A DNA stretch of 64,000 nucleotides from Hymenobacter convexus (GTDB lineage Bacteria > Bacteroidota > Bacteroidia > Cytophagales > Hymenobacteraceae), in the NCBI RefSeq assembly GCF_030580955.1, contig NZ_JAUQON010000004.1, forward strand, positions 248,001-312,000, given 5' to 3'. Shown here in pieces: positions 17,849-26,629 of the stretch (positions are counted from its first letter, which is position 1; every line of letters begins with the position of its first letter). The translations under genes and the position numbers were made by a program. The notes under the pieces were generated by a model. The model worked only from the letters and a program-made list of their open reading frames with translations, did not search any database and had not been told where the DNA came from.

Positions 17849-19129
17849 TTATTTCTGATTGTAAACAATGCGGTAGATGGTGCCGGCCTTGTCGTCGCTC
17901 ACGTAGAGCGAACCATCGGGGCCTTGGGCCAGGCCGCAGGGCTTGTGGTCGGCGCGGCCCGAGGCTACCTTCTCCGCGGAGCCGGCGAAATTATCGGCAA
18001 ATACTTCCCACGGGCCGCTGGGCTTACCATTCTGGAAGGGCTGAAACACCACGTAATAACCTTTCTGGGGCTCAGGCGCGCGGTTCCAGGAGCCGTGGAA
18101 GGCGATGAAGGCGCCGTTGCGGTACTTAGCCGGAAACATAGTGCCAGTGTAGAACAGCAGGCCGTCGGGGGCCGTGTGGGCGGGGTAGGCGGCGGCGGGG
18201 TCCAGGTATTTTGCATCGGCCAGCTTCTTGCCGTCGCCGCCGTACTCCGGGGCCAGGATTTTCTGCTTCTTCACCGGGTCGTAGTACAGGTAGGGCCAGC
18301 CAGCGTTGGCGCCCTTGGTGAGGGCGTAGAGGCATTCGGCGGGCAGTTCGGCTGATTGTTTGGTGTCGTACATGGCCGGGAAAATGTCGTGCAGCTGGTC
18401 GCGCCCGTGCTGCATCACGAAGAGCTGGTTGTTCTGCGCGTTCCAATCCAGGCCCACCACGTTGCGCAGGCCCGTGGCGAAGCGCGTGCCCGTGCCGTAG
18501 GTCTGCCCCAGCTTATCAGCCCGAAATTGCCAGATACCGCCCGCCGAATCCAGAATCGGGCAGCCCGGTCGGCCCATCGAGCCTTTCTCCCGGTCCTTCT
18601 CCTGGCAGGAGTTGGAGTAGGCACCCACGTTCACGTAAAGGTTGCCAGCGTTGTCGAGCACGATGGATTTGCTTTCGTGCTCGCCCCGGTTCAGCAGGCC
18701 GCTCACGATTTTTTCGGGCTGCGCGGGGTTGGTCACCTCCCCTTTCGCGTCGAGCTTGTAGCGGTACACGTCCTCGTCCGAAGAAGCATACAAGTAGCCG
18801 CCCTTGGCATAAATGCCCGTTCCGCCGTAGCTGCCGAAGCCGCCCGCCACGGTGGCTTTGCCGCCGGCCGTGGGCTTGAGCTCCAGAATGCCTTTGCCGT
18901 CTTTGGCCCGGTTCAGCTTCACGTAGATGGTGCCCTGGGGCGTGACGGCAATGTGCCGGGCGCGGGCCCCGGTTTCGGCCACCACCAGCGCGCCGAAGCC
19001 AGCCGGCAGCTTCAGGCCAGCGTTGTCGGCGTCGGGGGCCACGGTGGGCCGGCTGGTGAGGGAGTAGAGGCCGAAGCTGCTGGCTACGGCCGCCGCGAGT
19101 AGCAGCGGACGAGTGAGGTGGTTTTTCAT
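17849..19129 (-). CDS. PQQ-dependent sugar dehydrogenase family protein (sorbosone/glucose dehydrogenase-like)
   Basis: The 426-residue protein has an N-terminal signal or anchor (LLLAAAVASSFGLYSL) and a six-bladed beta-propeller pattern. It opens with LPAGFGALVVAETGARARHIAV and contains GLRNVVGLDWN, LFVMQHGRDQL and FIAFHGSWNRAP, and ends with GPDGSLYVSDDKAGTIYRI. These are hallmarks of the soluble glucose/sorbosone dehydrogenase fold. The enzyme oxidises a sugar or alcohol in the periplasm and would pass electrons to the cytochrome encoded next. PQQ binding is assumed from the family, and no pqq genes lie in the window. A palindromic repeat follows upstream. Confidence 0.88.
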   Translation of the reverse strand: MKNHLTRPLLLAAAVASSFGLYSLTSRPTVAPDADNAGLKLPAGFGALVVAETGARARHIAVTPQGTIYVKLNRAKDGKGILELKPTAGGKATVAGGFGSYGGTGIYAKGGYLYASSDEDVYRYKLDAKGEVTNPAQPEKIVSGLLNRGEHESKSIVLDNAGNLYVNVGAYSNSCQEKDREKGSMGRPGCPILDSAGGIWQFRADKLGQTYGTGTRFATGLRNVVGLDWNAQNNQLFVMQHGRDQLHDIFPAMYDTKQSAELPAECLYALTKGANAGWPYLYYDPVKKQKILAPEYGGDGKKLADAKYLDPAAAYPAHTAPDGLLFYTGTMFPAKYRNGAFIAFHGSWNRAPEPQKGYYVVFQPFQNGKPSGPWEVFADNFAGSAEKVASGRADHKPCGLAQGPDGSLYVSDDKAGTIYRIVYNQK

Positions 19130-19177
19130 GCGGTGGATTAGCTGTATGAAGTGTAAAGAAAGCCTGACGCGGGAAAC

Positions 19178-19283
19178 CTCACCCCCGGCCCCTCTCCAAA
19201 AGAGAGGATAGCCAGTTCCGAACAGGACGTTAGGCGCAAGACTGGTTCCCCTCTCCCTAAGGAGAGGGGGTCAGGGGGTGAGG
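19178..19283. repeat. CCTCACCCCC...GGGGGTGAGG inverted repeat
   Basis: The outer arms CCTCACCCCC (19178-19187) and GGGGGTGAGG (19274-19283) are complementary. Each side carries an inner hairpin (CCTCTCCAAAAGAGAGG and CCCTCTCCCTAAGGAGAGGG). About 40 unrelated bases form the centre. It sits in the divergent gap between the sugar dehydrogenase and the NtrC-like gene. This type is seen scattered in Bacteroidota genomes, but I see no transposase. Confidence 0.8.
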
Positions 19284-19386
19284 CGACCGCCGGAACGAAG
19301 CGCCGGGTTTCCTGCCTTAAACTCCCAACGCCGCTTTTCGTTACCTTCGCGCCGCTCCATTTGCACCAAATCCTGTTCACGTCCCC

Positions 19387-20550
19387 ATGCCCCGCATTCT
19401 TATTATCGACGACGAAAAAGCCATCCGCAACACGCTGAAGGAGATTCTGGAATTTGAAAACTACACCGTCGACCAGGCCGAAGACGGGCCCGCCGGCCTC
19501 GATTTGCTGATTCAGCAGAAGTACGACGTGGTGCTCTGCGACATCCGCATGCCCAAGATGGATGGCCTCGAAGTCCTCACCCGCGCCCAGGCCATGGGCA
19601 CCGACGCCGCCTTCATCATGGTATCGGCCCACGGCAGCATCGACACGGCCGTGGAAGCCACCAAAAAAGGCGCCTACGACTTCCTGCCCAAGCCGCCCGA
19701 CCTCAACCGCCTGCTCGTCACCGTCCGCAACGCCCTCGACCGCACCAAGCTGGTGAGCGAAACCAAGACGCTGAAAAAGAAGCTTTCCGTCACGAAAGGC
19801 TCGGAAATGGTGGGCTCCTCGGCCGCCCTCGGCGCCGTGCGCAAAGCCATCGAAAAGGTCGCGCCCACCGACGCCCGCGTGCTCATCACTGGCCCCAACG
19901 GCGCCGGCAAAGAGATGGTGGCCCGCCAGCTGCACGAGCTCAGCAGCCGCGCCCAGGGCCCGCTGGTGGAAGTAAACTGCGCCGCCATCCCGTCGGAGCT
20001 CATCGAAAGCGAGCTGTTTGGCCACGAAAAAGGCTCCTTCACCTCGGCCGTGAAGCAGCGCATCGGCAAGTTTGAGCAGGCCGACGGCGGCACGCTCTTC
20101 CTCGACGAAATTGGCGACATGAGCCTCTCGGCCCAGGCCAAGGTGCTGCGCGCCCTGCAGGAAAATAAAATCACCCGCGTAGGCGGCGAAAAGGAAATTT
20201 CGGTGAACGTGCGCGTTCTCGCCGCCACCAACAAAAACCTACTTCAGGAAATCGCCGACCGCAACTTTCGCGAAGACCTTTACCACCGCCTCTCGGTCAT
20301 CCTCATCCAGGTCCCCGCCCTCAACGACCGCCGCGAAGACATCCCCGAGCTGATTCAGAAGTTCCTCAACGACATCGCCGCCGACTACGGCAATAAGCCT
20401 AAGAAAATAGACGCCTCGGCTTTGGAGTACTTGAAAGGCCTCGACTGGCGCGGCAACATCCGCGAGTTGCGCAACGTGGTAGAACGGTTGGTCATTATGA
20501 GCGACGACACGATTTCGGCAGATGACGCGAAAGCATTTGCGGGTAAGTAA
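19387..20550 (+). CDS. NtrC-like response regulator: receiver plus AAA+, no visible DNA-binding domain
   Basis: The 387-residue protein has a receiver domain with D8-D9 and phosphoacceptor Asp52 (LCDIRMPKMDG). A sigma-54-type AAA+ domain follows, with Walker A GPNGAGKEMVARQL, Walker B GTLFLDEIGDM and the arginine region NFREDLYHRL. Two features are unusual. The sigma-54 contact loop GAFTGA reads GSFTSA, and the chain ends at AFAGK right after the AAA+ lid without a Fis-type helix-turn-helix. It may control something other than sigma-54 promoters, or act as a partner ATPase. The upstream -7-like element is TACCTTCGC (19342-19350). Confidence 0.88.
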   Translation: MPRILIIDDEKAIRNTLKEILEFENYTVDQAEDGPAGLDLLIQQKYDVVLCDIRMPKMDGLEVLTRAQAMGTDAAFIMVSAHGSIDTAVEATKKGAYDFLPKPPDLNRLLVTVRNALDRTKLVSETKTLKKKLSVTKGSEMVGSSAALGAVRKAIEKVAPTDARVLITGPNGAGKEMVARQLHELSSRAQGPLVEVNCAAIPSELIESELFGHEKGSFTSAVKQRIGKFEQADGGTLFLDEIGDMSLSAQAKVLRALQENKITRVGGEKEISVNVRVLAATNKNLLQEIADRNFREDLYHRLSVILIQVPALNDRREDIPELIQKFLNDIAADYGNKPKKIDASALEYLKGLDWRGNIRELRNVVERLVIMSDDTISADDAKAFAGK

Positions 20551-20567
20551 ACGGCCCGATTGCAGCT

Positions 20568-20612
20568 AAAAAAGCAGCGCTCGAATCAATTGATTCGGGC
20601 GCTGCTTTTTTA
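20568..20612. terminator. Terminator, usable on both strands
   Basis: AAAAAAGCAGCGC (20568-20580) pairs with GCGCTGCTTTTTT (20600-20612), with an inner stem GAATCA/TGATTC. It follows the NtrC-like gene and faces the end of the convergent lipoprotein gene. Confidence 0.9.
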
Positions 20613-20631
20613 TTTCTACTCACAACTCATA

Positions 20632-21213
20632 CTAATTATACTCCATGATGTCGTCGATAAACAGACTGCCATTTTGAGCTATGACTTTAATATCCCTGGT
20701 GAACTTGGTTTTATAGTCCAAGTCCTCAATGACTACCCTATAAACAGAGGCATTTTGCTCTGTGCCACTTAGCACGTTACAACTAGTTACTTTGATTTTG
20801 CCATTGTCTTGGGTAGAAATAATAAAGCCGCCAAAGCCGGCGTATTTCGTGTTGTATTTGCCTTCCCATTTCTTTTTAAACTCTTCTTTACTCATAGGCG
20901 GCTCTCTGTCGGAGTCTAAATACATTGCGTCCAGCTTGTATGTATAATAATTATCTGTAAGTGCGCGTCGTAAGCCTTTATAAGCGGCGCGCATGTGTTC
21001 GCCGCTGTCATTGCCGTTCGCGTAGGTTTCAATAACATTAATTAGCCACTGCTTCACTTTTAACGTGTCAGTCAGGGCGTTGGCCAATACTTTTTTCCGC
21101 TGCTTATTATCTGTCCGTTTAACCGTGTCACCGGAGTTGTCGTCAGCAGATGTATTTGCCGAGCAGGAAGTAAATATTAAAGCAATAAGTAAAAGCCAGC
21201 AAAGTTTTGTCAT
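20632..21213 (-). CDS. Hypothetical lipoprotein, AT-rich
   Basis: The start at 21213 gives 193 residues with a lipoprotein signal (LLLIALIFTSC). The mature part is Lys/Asp-rich (TDTLKVKQWLINVIETYANG, SKEEFKKKWEGKYNTKY) and ends in antiparallel strand-like sequence (VYRVVIEDLDYKTKFTRDIK). The size and helix-then-sheet pattern resemble NTF2-like DUF3828-type proteins, which is only a guess. The gene is clearly richer in A and T than both neighbours and uses different codons, which suggests recent arrival. I do not recognise it. Confidence 0.6.
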   Translation of the reverse strand: MTKLCWLLLIALIFTSCSANTSADDNSGDTVKRTDNKQRKKVLANALTDTLKVKQWLINVIETYANGNDSGEHMRAAYKGLRRALTDNYYTYKLDAMYLDSDREPPMSKEEFKKKWEGKYNTKYAGFGGFIISTQDNGKIKVTSCNVLSGTEQNASVYRVVIEDLDYKTKFTRDIKVIAQNGSLFIDDIMEYN

Positions 21214-21343
21214 TTTCGAATTTTGAGGCTTGCGAATCTGTAGAAACAATGCTTCAATTTACTCTACGGTGTGCTACACCAGTCGTGAGAGCCAAACCAG
21301 GTTCGCTGTGAATACATTTCAATTATAGTGTAAGCACCTAAAG

Positions 21344-22342
21344 CTACACTAGCTGATTGCATCCCCGCACATCCGAGTTATCCATCCGGCCCAGCACCTC
21401 AAAGCCGCCGTCCTCGTGCATCCGCGCCAAATCCTTGGTTTCGATGAAGGCGCACGAATCAATGTTGGCCAAGTCAATCACATTGATGGCCCCGTCCCTC
21501 CTACCGCCAATGGAGAACGGGTCCGACGGGTCGCGCAGCAGCACCCGCAGCGGCGCGGGGCAGTGGAAACGGCCGTTGCCCAGCGAATAGGCTTGGCTGA
21601 GCAATTCGGTCATACCGTACTCGGAATGAATGCCGGCCGGGCCAAACGCCTGTTGCAGTTCGGCGTGCAGCTCTTCGCGAATCATTTCGCGGCGGCGGCC
21701 TTTCATGCCGCCGGTTTCGAGCACGGTGAGGCCTTGCAGCTCCGGTGCGGGGCCGGCTTCGGCGGCGAAATCCAGCAGGGCATAGCTCACGCCAATGAGC
21801 ATGACCTGGCGGCCGGGCGCTTGCTCGGCCTCGGCCAAGGCGGCGCGCAGGGCGGCGTGGTCGTGTAGGAAAAAGGCCGGTTGCGTCTGGCCGGATTGCT
21901 GGGCGAAATAGTCCACCATAGCCACCAGCGAGGAATTGCCCTGCTCCAGATACGACGGCAGCAGCGCCAGAAACGTCCAGCTCGTGAGCGGCCCGTAATA
22001 CTGCTCGAAGATGCGGGCGGCGTTTTCGCGGTACAGTGCCGGGTCGCGCACGAGGTGGCGGCTGCGCTGTTGCAGCGTGGTTCCGCTGCTCAGAAACAAC
22101 TCCTGCGACTCCCACGCCCCACGCTCAGTGCGGACTTCGTGGGTTTTGAAAAACTCGATGGGCAGAAATGGAATGTCCGTCAGCCGGGTCACTTCGGCGG
22201 GGTTTCGGCCCAGTTGCGCCAGGTATTGAGCATAGGGCGGGCAGTGCGCGGCCTGATACCGGAACAGCGCCAGCGCTGCCGCCTCAAAATCGTCCTCATT
22301 TAACGCCGGTAGGCGGCGTAAAAAATCATCTCGGAAACTCAT
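21344..22342 (-). CDS. LuxE/PaaK-family acyl-activating protein
   Basis: The ATG at 22342 gives 332 residues; a TTG two codons earlier is possible. The sequence follows LuxE-type acyl-protein synthetases: IPFLPIEFFKTHEV near the N-terminus, LFLSSGTTLQQRSRH (the nucleotide-binding Ser/Thr/Gly loop), LTVLETGGMKGRRREM and SEYGMTELLSQAYS, then a C-terminal IETKDLARM...GRMDNSDVRGCN. Such proteins activate a fatty acid or other carboxylate with ATP. The usual lux reductase partner is absent, so the role is probably in surface or secondary metabolism. It is divergent from the lipoprotein at 22462. Confidence 0.85.
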   Translation of the reverse strand: MSFRDDFLRRLPALNEDDFEAAALALFRYQAAHCPPYAQYLAQLGRNPAEVTRLTDIPFLPIEFFKTHEVRTERGAWESQELFLSSGTTLQQRSRHLVRDPALYRENAARIFEQYYGPLTSWTFLALLPSYLEQGNSSLVAMVDYFAQQSGQTQPAFFLHDHAALRAALAEAEQAPGRQVMLIGVSYALLDFAAEAGPAPELQGLTVLETGGMKGRRREMIREELHAELQQAFGPAGIHSEYGMTELLSQAYSLGNGRFHCPAPLRVLLRDPSDPFSIGGRRDGAINVIDLANIDSCAFIETKDLARMHEDGGFEVLGRMDNSDVRGCNQLV

Positions 22343-22461
22343 GACCAATGCTTATGGTTAGCAACGCAAACCGAACCAACCGGCGGCGCCATTCGTTGAG
22401 AAAAACGTACTTTGGCGCTACGTTCGTCGTTATATTGCTGTCTCGTCATTTTCTGCTACCT

Positions 22462-23025
22462 ATGAATCTGTTTCGTACCCTTGCGGCCTCCTCGATTTGC
22501 CTGGGTGGCCTGAGCCTCAGCGGCTGCCTCAGTGCCCCCGATTACCCAGTGGTGCCGGCCATTGATTTCAAGTCGGTGGAAATGACGCGCGTGAAAACCG
22601 GGACGCTAACCGAAATCGATACGCTCACGTTTTCGGTTGATTTCCGCGACGGCGACGGCGACCTGGGCTTGTCCGATGACGATATTAAAGTAGCGCCCTA
22701 CAATTCAACCACTGGGGGCTTCAACAACCGTTCCCTTCAGTACAACTACTCTATTCAACCCTATAAAAAGGTTGGGAATACCTACACCAAGTTTATCAAC
22801 GTCGGCGGCGTAGCCGGCGAATACGACGGCCGTTTTCTTCACCTCGAAAAGGAAGGTTCGCGCCCCGCGCCGCTCAAAGGCACCCTCCGCTACAAGCTGC
22901 CCATCAGCGTCGACGGCGCCCCGTTCTTCCCCGGCGACACGTTTCGGTTCGAAATCACCATCATGGACCGGGCGTTGAACAAGAGCAACACCGTCACGAC
23001 TACCGATGTAACGCTGGCCCGCTAA
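22462..23025 (+). CDS. Hypothetical outer-membrane lipoprotein
   Basis: The start at 22462 gives 187 residues with a lipoprotein signal ending LSLSGC (Cys about 21). The mature protein is beta-rich and has the acidic stretch FRDGDGDLGLSDDDIK. That stretch recurs in many Bacteroidota lipoproteins and could bind calcium. It ends FEITIMDRALNKSNTVTT, an Ig-like last strand. No function is known. The stop codon lies inside the following terminator stem. Confidence 0.72.
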   Translation: MNLFRTLAASSICLGGLSLSGCLSAPDYPVVPAIDFKSVEMTRVKTGTLTEIDTLTFSVDFRDGDGDLGLSDDDIKVAPYNSTTGGFNNRSLQYNYSIQPYKKVGNTYTKFINVGGVAGEYDGRFLHLEKEGSRPAPLKGTLRYKLPISVDGAPFFPGDTFRFEITIMDRALNKSNTVTTTDVTLAR

Positions 23026-23041
23026 GGCCAGCGTTTTTTTT
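23011..23041 (+). terminator. Terminator overlapping a stop codon
   Basis: ACGCTGGCC (23011-23019) pairs with GGCCAGCGT (23026-23034), followed by seven T. The loop contains the TAA stop of the lipoprotein gene. Confidence 0.9.
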
Positions 23042-23044
23042 GGC

Positions 23045-25465
23045 TTAATAAATTTCGGGGAAACGCGCCGGCTCGGCCTCGCTCATCAGCTCGTACACGG
23101 TGTCGAACACGTCTTCGGCGTTGGGTTTGCTGAAGTAGTCGCCATCGGAGCTGTAGGCCGGGCGGTGGGGCTGAGCGGCCAGGCAGCGCGGCTGCGCGTC
23201 CAGAAAGCGGTAGGCGCCCTGCTCGTCCAGCACGTGCTGCATCATGAAGGCCGTGGCGCCGCCGGGCACGTCCTCATCGGCAAACACCACGCGGTTGGTT
23301 TTCTGCAGGCTGTCGGCAATGAGATGGTCGGTGTCGAAAGGCAAGAGCGTCTGCACATCGATTACTTCCACCGAAATGCCCACTTCTGCCAGTTGCTTTG
23401 CGGCCTCCATCACGATGCGGCACATCGAGCCGTAGGTCACCACCGTTACGTCGGTGCCTTTTTGCAACACTTCGGGGCGGCCCAGCGGTAGCGTAAATTC
23501 GCCCACGTTGGCCGGGATGGTTTCTTTCAGACGATAACCGTTCAGGCACTCAATTACGAGCGCGGGCTCGTCGCTGCGCAGCAGCGTGTTGTAGAAACCG
23601 GCGGCCTGCGTCATGTTGCGCGGCACGCACACATGAATGCCCCGGATGCTGCCCAGAATCATCTGCATGGGCGAGCCGGAGTGCCAGATGCCTTCCAGCC
23701 GGTGCCCGCGGGTGCGGATGATGAGCGGCGCCTTCTGGCCGCCTTTGGTGCGGTACTGCAGGCAGGCGAGGTCGTCGCTCAAAATCTGGATGGCGTAGAG
23801 CAGGTAGTCCAGGTACTGAATTTCGGTGATGGGCCGCAGTCCGCGCAGCGCCGCGCCAATGCCCTGCCCGATAATGGTGCACTCGCGGATGCCGGTATCG
23901 GTCACGCGCAGCTCGCCAAACTTGTCCTGCAAACCGGCAAAGGCCTGGTTCACATCACCAATCTTGCCCACGTCTTCGCCGATGGCGAAGATGCTGGGGT
24001 CGCGCTGGAAGTTGGCCTCGAAGCAGGCCTGCAGCACCTCGCGGCCATCTACCTGCGTCGCATTGGGCGCGAAGGTGGCAGCCACTTCCTCAATGTTGCC
24101 CACCGCGTACTCACTTTGGCTGAACAGATTGGAGTTGTAGCGGTCGGCGTTTTCGGCCAGCAGCTGCTCCAGGTGGCGCTGCACCACGCGGCGGCCAAAG
24201 CTGCGCTTCTCGTTGCGCACGGCGCGCAACACCCGGCGCATGGTCCGCACAATGTCGGCCCGGATGGGCGTCGGATTTGTTTTCAATTGCTCCACCATTT
24301 CGTGCAGCGTGTTTTCGGTGCCGGTATCGGTCACCAACTTTTCGAGCATACCCACGGCCTCATCCCGCTCGGCCTTAATGGGGTCGAAGAAAGCGGCCCA
24401 GGCGGCCGTGCGGGCCGTTTTGATGACAGCAGCGGCAGTTTTTTCGATTTCGTCGAGCTCCAGCTCGGTGGCGTGGCCTTCGGCCAGCAGCCACTCGCGC
24501 AGCTTGTGCAGGCAGTCGTGGTCTTCCTCCCAGGTCAGGCGGTCCTTGCTCTTGTAGCGCTCGTGCGAGCCGCTGGTGCTGTGGCCCTGCGGCTGCGTGA
24601 GCTCCGTGACGTGAATGAGAACGGGCACGTGCTGCTCGCGGCACACCGCGGCGGCGCGCTGGTAGGTATCCACCAAACCCGCATAGTCCCAGCCGCGCAC
24701 CACGAAGATTTCGAAGCCCGACTGGCCTTCGCCCTCACGCTGCAGGCCCATCATGATGTCCGAAATGCTCTGCTTGGTGGTCTGGTACTCGGCAGGCACC
24801 GAGATGCCGTAATGGTCGTCCCAAACGCTCACCAGCATGGGCACCTGCAGCACACCGGCCGCATTCAACGCCTCGAAAAACATGCCTTCCGAGGTGCTGG
24901 CGTTGCCGATGGTGCCAAAGGCCACCTCGTTGCCGTTGGTGGAAAGGTCGGTGAAGTGATGAAGCTCAGGGTTTTGGCGGAACAGCTTGGAGGCGTAGGC
25001 CAGCCCCAGCAGGCGCGGCATCTGGCCGGCGGTGGGCGAGATGTCAGCCGAGGAGTTTTTGCTGTGCGCCAGGGCCGTTAGGTTGCCGTCGTCGTCCAGC
25101 ATGCGGGTGGCGAAGTGGCCGTTCATGGCGCGGCCAGCGGTGGCGGGCTCGGCCTCCACGTCGGGGTTGGCGTAGAGCTGGGCGAAGTACTGCTCCCAGG
25201 TGAGCTGGCCGATGGCCACCATAAAGGTCTGGTCGCGGTAGTAGCCGGCGCGGTAGTCGCCGTTCTGGAAGGCGCGGGCCATGGCCAGCTGCGGCACTTC
25301 CTTGCCATCGCCGAAGATGCCAAATTTGGCCTTGCCCATGAATACTTCCTTGCGGCCCGCCAGCGAGGCGTGCCGACTTTCCCAGGCCAGGCGGTAATCA
25401 GTCAGAAAATCGGCCTTGGTGAGGGGCGCGCTTAGCGCGGGCTGGGCAGTTTCGGCAGCAGACAT
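23045..25465 (-). CDS. 2-oxoacid dehydrogenase E1, fused alpha and beta subunits
   Basis: The 806-residue protein joins an E1-alpha half (about residues 20-380) and an E1-beta half (about 460-800). The alpha half has the thiamine diphosphate site as FGTIGNASTSEGMFFEALN...WDDHYGIS, the phosphorylation-loop-like SHERYKSKDRL, and AAAVCREQHVPVLIHV. The beta half has FAIGEDVGKIG, TEIQYLDYLLYAIQIL and VTYGSMCRIVMEAA...DVQTLLPFD. It forms the first step of a pyruvate or branched-chain 2-oxoacid dehydrogenase complex in the cytoplasm. Fused E1 genes are usual in Bacteroidota. E2 and E3 are not adjacent, and the substrate is undecided. Confidence 0.92.
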   Translation of the reverse strand: MSAAETAQPALSAPLTKADFLTDYRLAWESRHASLAGRKEVFMGKAKFGIFGDGKEVPQLAMARAFQNGDYRAGYYRDQTFMVAIGQLTWEQYFAQLYANPDVEAEPATAGRAMNGHFATRMLDDDGNLTALAHSKNSSADISPTAGQMPRLLGLAYASKLFRQNPELHHFTDLSTNGNEVAFGTIGNASTSEGMFFEALNAAGVLQVPMLVSVWDDHYGISVPAEYQTTKQSISDIMMGLQREGEGQSGFEIFVVRGWDYAGLVDTYQRAAAVCREQHVPVLIHVTELTQPQGHSTSGSHERYKSKDRLTWEEDHDCLHKLREWLLAEGHATELELDEIEKTAAAVIKTARTAAWAAFFDPIKAERDEAVGMLEKLVTDTGTENTLHEMVEQLKTNPTPIRADIVRTMRRVLRAVRNEKRSFGRRVVQRHLEQLLAENADRYNSNLFSQSEYAVGNIEEVAATFAPNATQVDGREVLQACFEANFQRDPSIFAIGEDVGKIGDVNQAFAGLQDKFGELRVTDTGIRECTIIGQGIGAALRGLRPITEIQYLDYLLYAIQILSDDLACLQYRTKGGQKAPLIIRTRGHRLEGIWHSGSPMQMILGSIRGIHVCVPRNMTQAAGFYNTLLRSDEPALVIECLNGYRLKETIPANVGEFTLPLGRPEVLQKGTDVTVVTYGSMCRIVMEAAKQLAEVGISVEVIDVQTLLPFDTDHLIADSLQKTNRVVFADEDVPGGATAFMMQHVLDEQGAYRFLDAQPRCLAAQPHRPAYSSDGDYFSKPNAEDVFDTVYELMSEAEPARFPEIY

Positions 25466-25594
25466 ATAATAACGGGGAACGGGAAAGTGGGAATTCTGAG
25501 TTGGAGGAGAGCGGCCGGCCGGAGCCGGGACGCAAAAATACGGAATCGGGGCCGGCTAGGTGGTGCGGTGGCTTTGGCCGTATATTTGGGGTAG

Positions 25595-25707
25595 GAACGT
25601 TGGGTCGAGCTTGCCGAGACATCTCATGTGCACAAGGCCTTTCTTTTGATTGCATTAGTTCAGCACGCGAGATGTCTCGATGAGCTCGACATGACGTGCT
25701 TTTTTTC
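25595..25707. repeat. GTCAT-type palindromic repeat, copy 3 (variant)
   Basis: Arms of about 35 and 43 bases (25595-25630 and 25664-25707) share GTCGAGC and CGAGACATCTC with their complements around a 33-base centre. The 3' side ends in a T-run. It lies upstream of both divergent genes. Confidence 0.78.
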
Positions 25708-25734
25708 GATTTTCACTGACTTTCAATTTCACTT

Positions 25735-26505
25735 ATGAAACGTCTACTTACCCTCTGCCTGCTGGCCCTCGGCCTCTCGGCCCACGCCCAGGGCGTGATG
25801 AAGTTTGAAACCGACAACCACGACTTCGGCAACGTGCCCGAAGGCACGATGGCAACTTACGAGTTCAAGTTCAAGAACACCGGCAACCAGCCCGTGGTTA
25901 TCGCCAACGTGCAGGCCAGCTGCGGCTGCACCACCCCCGACTGGACCAAAACGCCGGTCATGCCCGGCAAAGTCGGCATCATCAAGGCCATGTACAGCAG
26001 CGCCGGCCGCCCCGGCGTGTTCAACAAAACGGTGACCGTGACCAGCAATGCCACCGAACCCAGCAAGGTTCTCAGCATCAAAGGCTCCGTGCTTACTAAG
26101 GAGCAAATGAAGCCCACGCTCACGCCGGCCCAGCTGGCCGCTTCGCCCCACTTGGTAGTGGACCAGACCAGCCACGATTTTGGCAAGTTCGAGGCCGGCC
26201 AGCAGCCCACGGCCCGCTTCACGATTAAAAACACCGGCAAGACCGAGTTGGTACTCGGCGCCCTCAGTTCCGGCTGCTACTGCGTGGGCTACAAATCCAC
26301 GCCCAAGCCAATTGCCCCCGGCCAGAGCGCCGTAGTGGACCTGATTTATAGCCAGCGCCAGCTTGGCCAGGTGAGCGATGTGGTGACCATTGCCTCGAAC
26401 GACGTGAGCGGCGACGCCAAAATCACCCTCAAGGCCAACATCGTGCGCGACCTCAGCGGCAACAGCATGGTGAAGGAAAGCGGCACGGCCGTCCCGTTTA
26501 AGTAG
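25735..26505 (+). CDS. Secreted protein with two DUF1573 domains
   Basis: The 256-residue protein has a signal peptide (MKRLLTLCLLALGLSAHAQ) and two tandem Ig-like DUF1573 repeats. The first spans about 20-120 (FETDNHDFGNVPEGTMATYE, ASCGCTTPDW). The second spans about 140-240 (DQTSHDFGKFEAGQQPTARF, SSGCYCVGYKS). Each carries the family pair of cysteines. DUF1573 proteins are common surface or periplasmic proteins of Bacteroidota; their function is not established. The gene is alone and is followed by a short repeat and a terminator. Confidence 0.9.
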   Translation: MKRLLTLCLLALGLSAHAQGVMKFETDNHDFGNVPEGTMATYEFKFKNTGNQPVVIANVQASCGCTTPDWTKTPVMPGKVGIIKAMYSSAGRPGVFNKTVTVTSNATEPSKVLSIKGSVLTKEQMKPTLTPAQLAASPHLVVDQTSHDFGKFEAGQQPTARFTIKNTGKTELVLGALSSGCYCVGYKSTPKPIAPGQSAVVDLIYSQRQLGQVSDVVTIASNDVSGDAKITLKANIVRDLSGNSMVKESGTAVPFK

Positions 26506-26508
26506 TCT

Positions 26509-26550
26509 GAACCGCAGATTTTAACGGATTTGACGGATTACGCAGATTCG
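26509..26550. repeat. CGCAGATT/ACGGATT intergenic repeat fragment
   Basis: The stretch has tandem related words CCGCAGATT, AACGGATT, GACGGATTA and CGCAGATTCG. This word pattern occurs as a dispersed repeat in other Bacteroidota genomes; only a short piece is present here. Confidence 0.45.
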
Positions 26551-26587
26551 AAAGGCGCCCTTTTGTATGCCGCTTGCTGATGACTTG

Positions 26588-26620
26588 AAAGCCCTGCCGT
26601 TATGGCGGGGCTTTATTTTT
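26588..26620 (+). terminator. Terminator after the DUF1573 gene
   Basis: AAAGCCC...GCC pairs with GGC...GGGCTTT around GTTAT, followed by a T-rich tail. Confidence 0.85.
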
Positions 26621-26629
26621 TGAACCATA

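Noticed and set aside
19178..19283. Insertion sequence
   Set aside because: The element is only 106 bases and holds no transposase frame.
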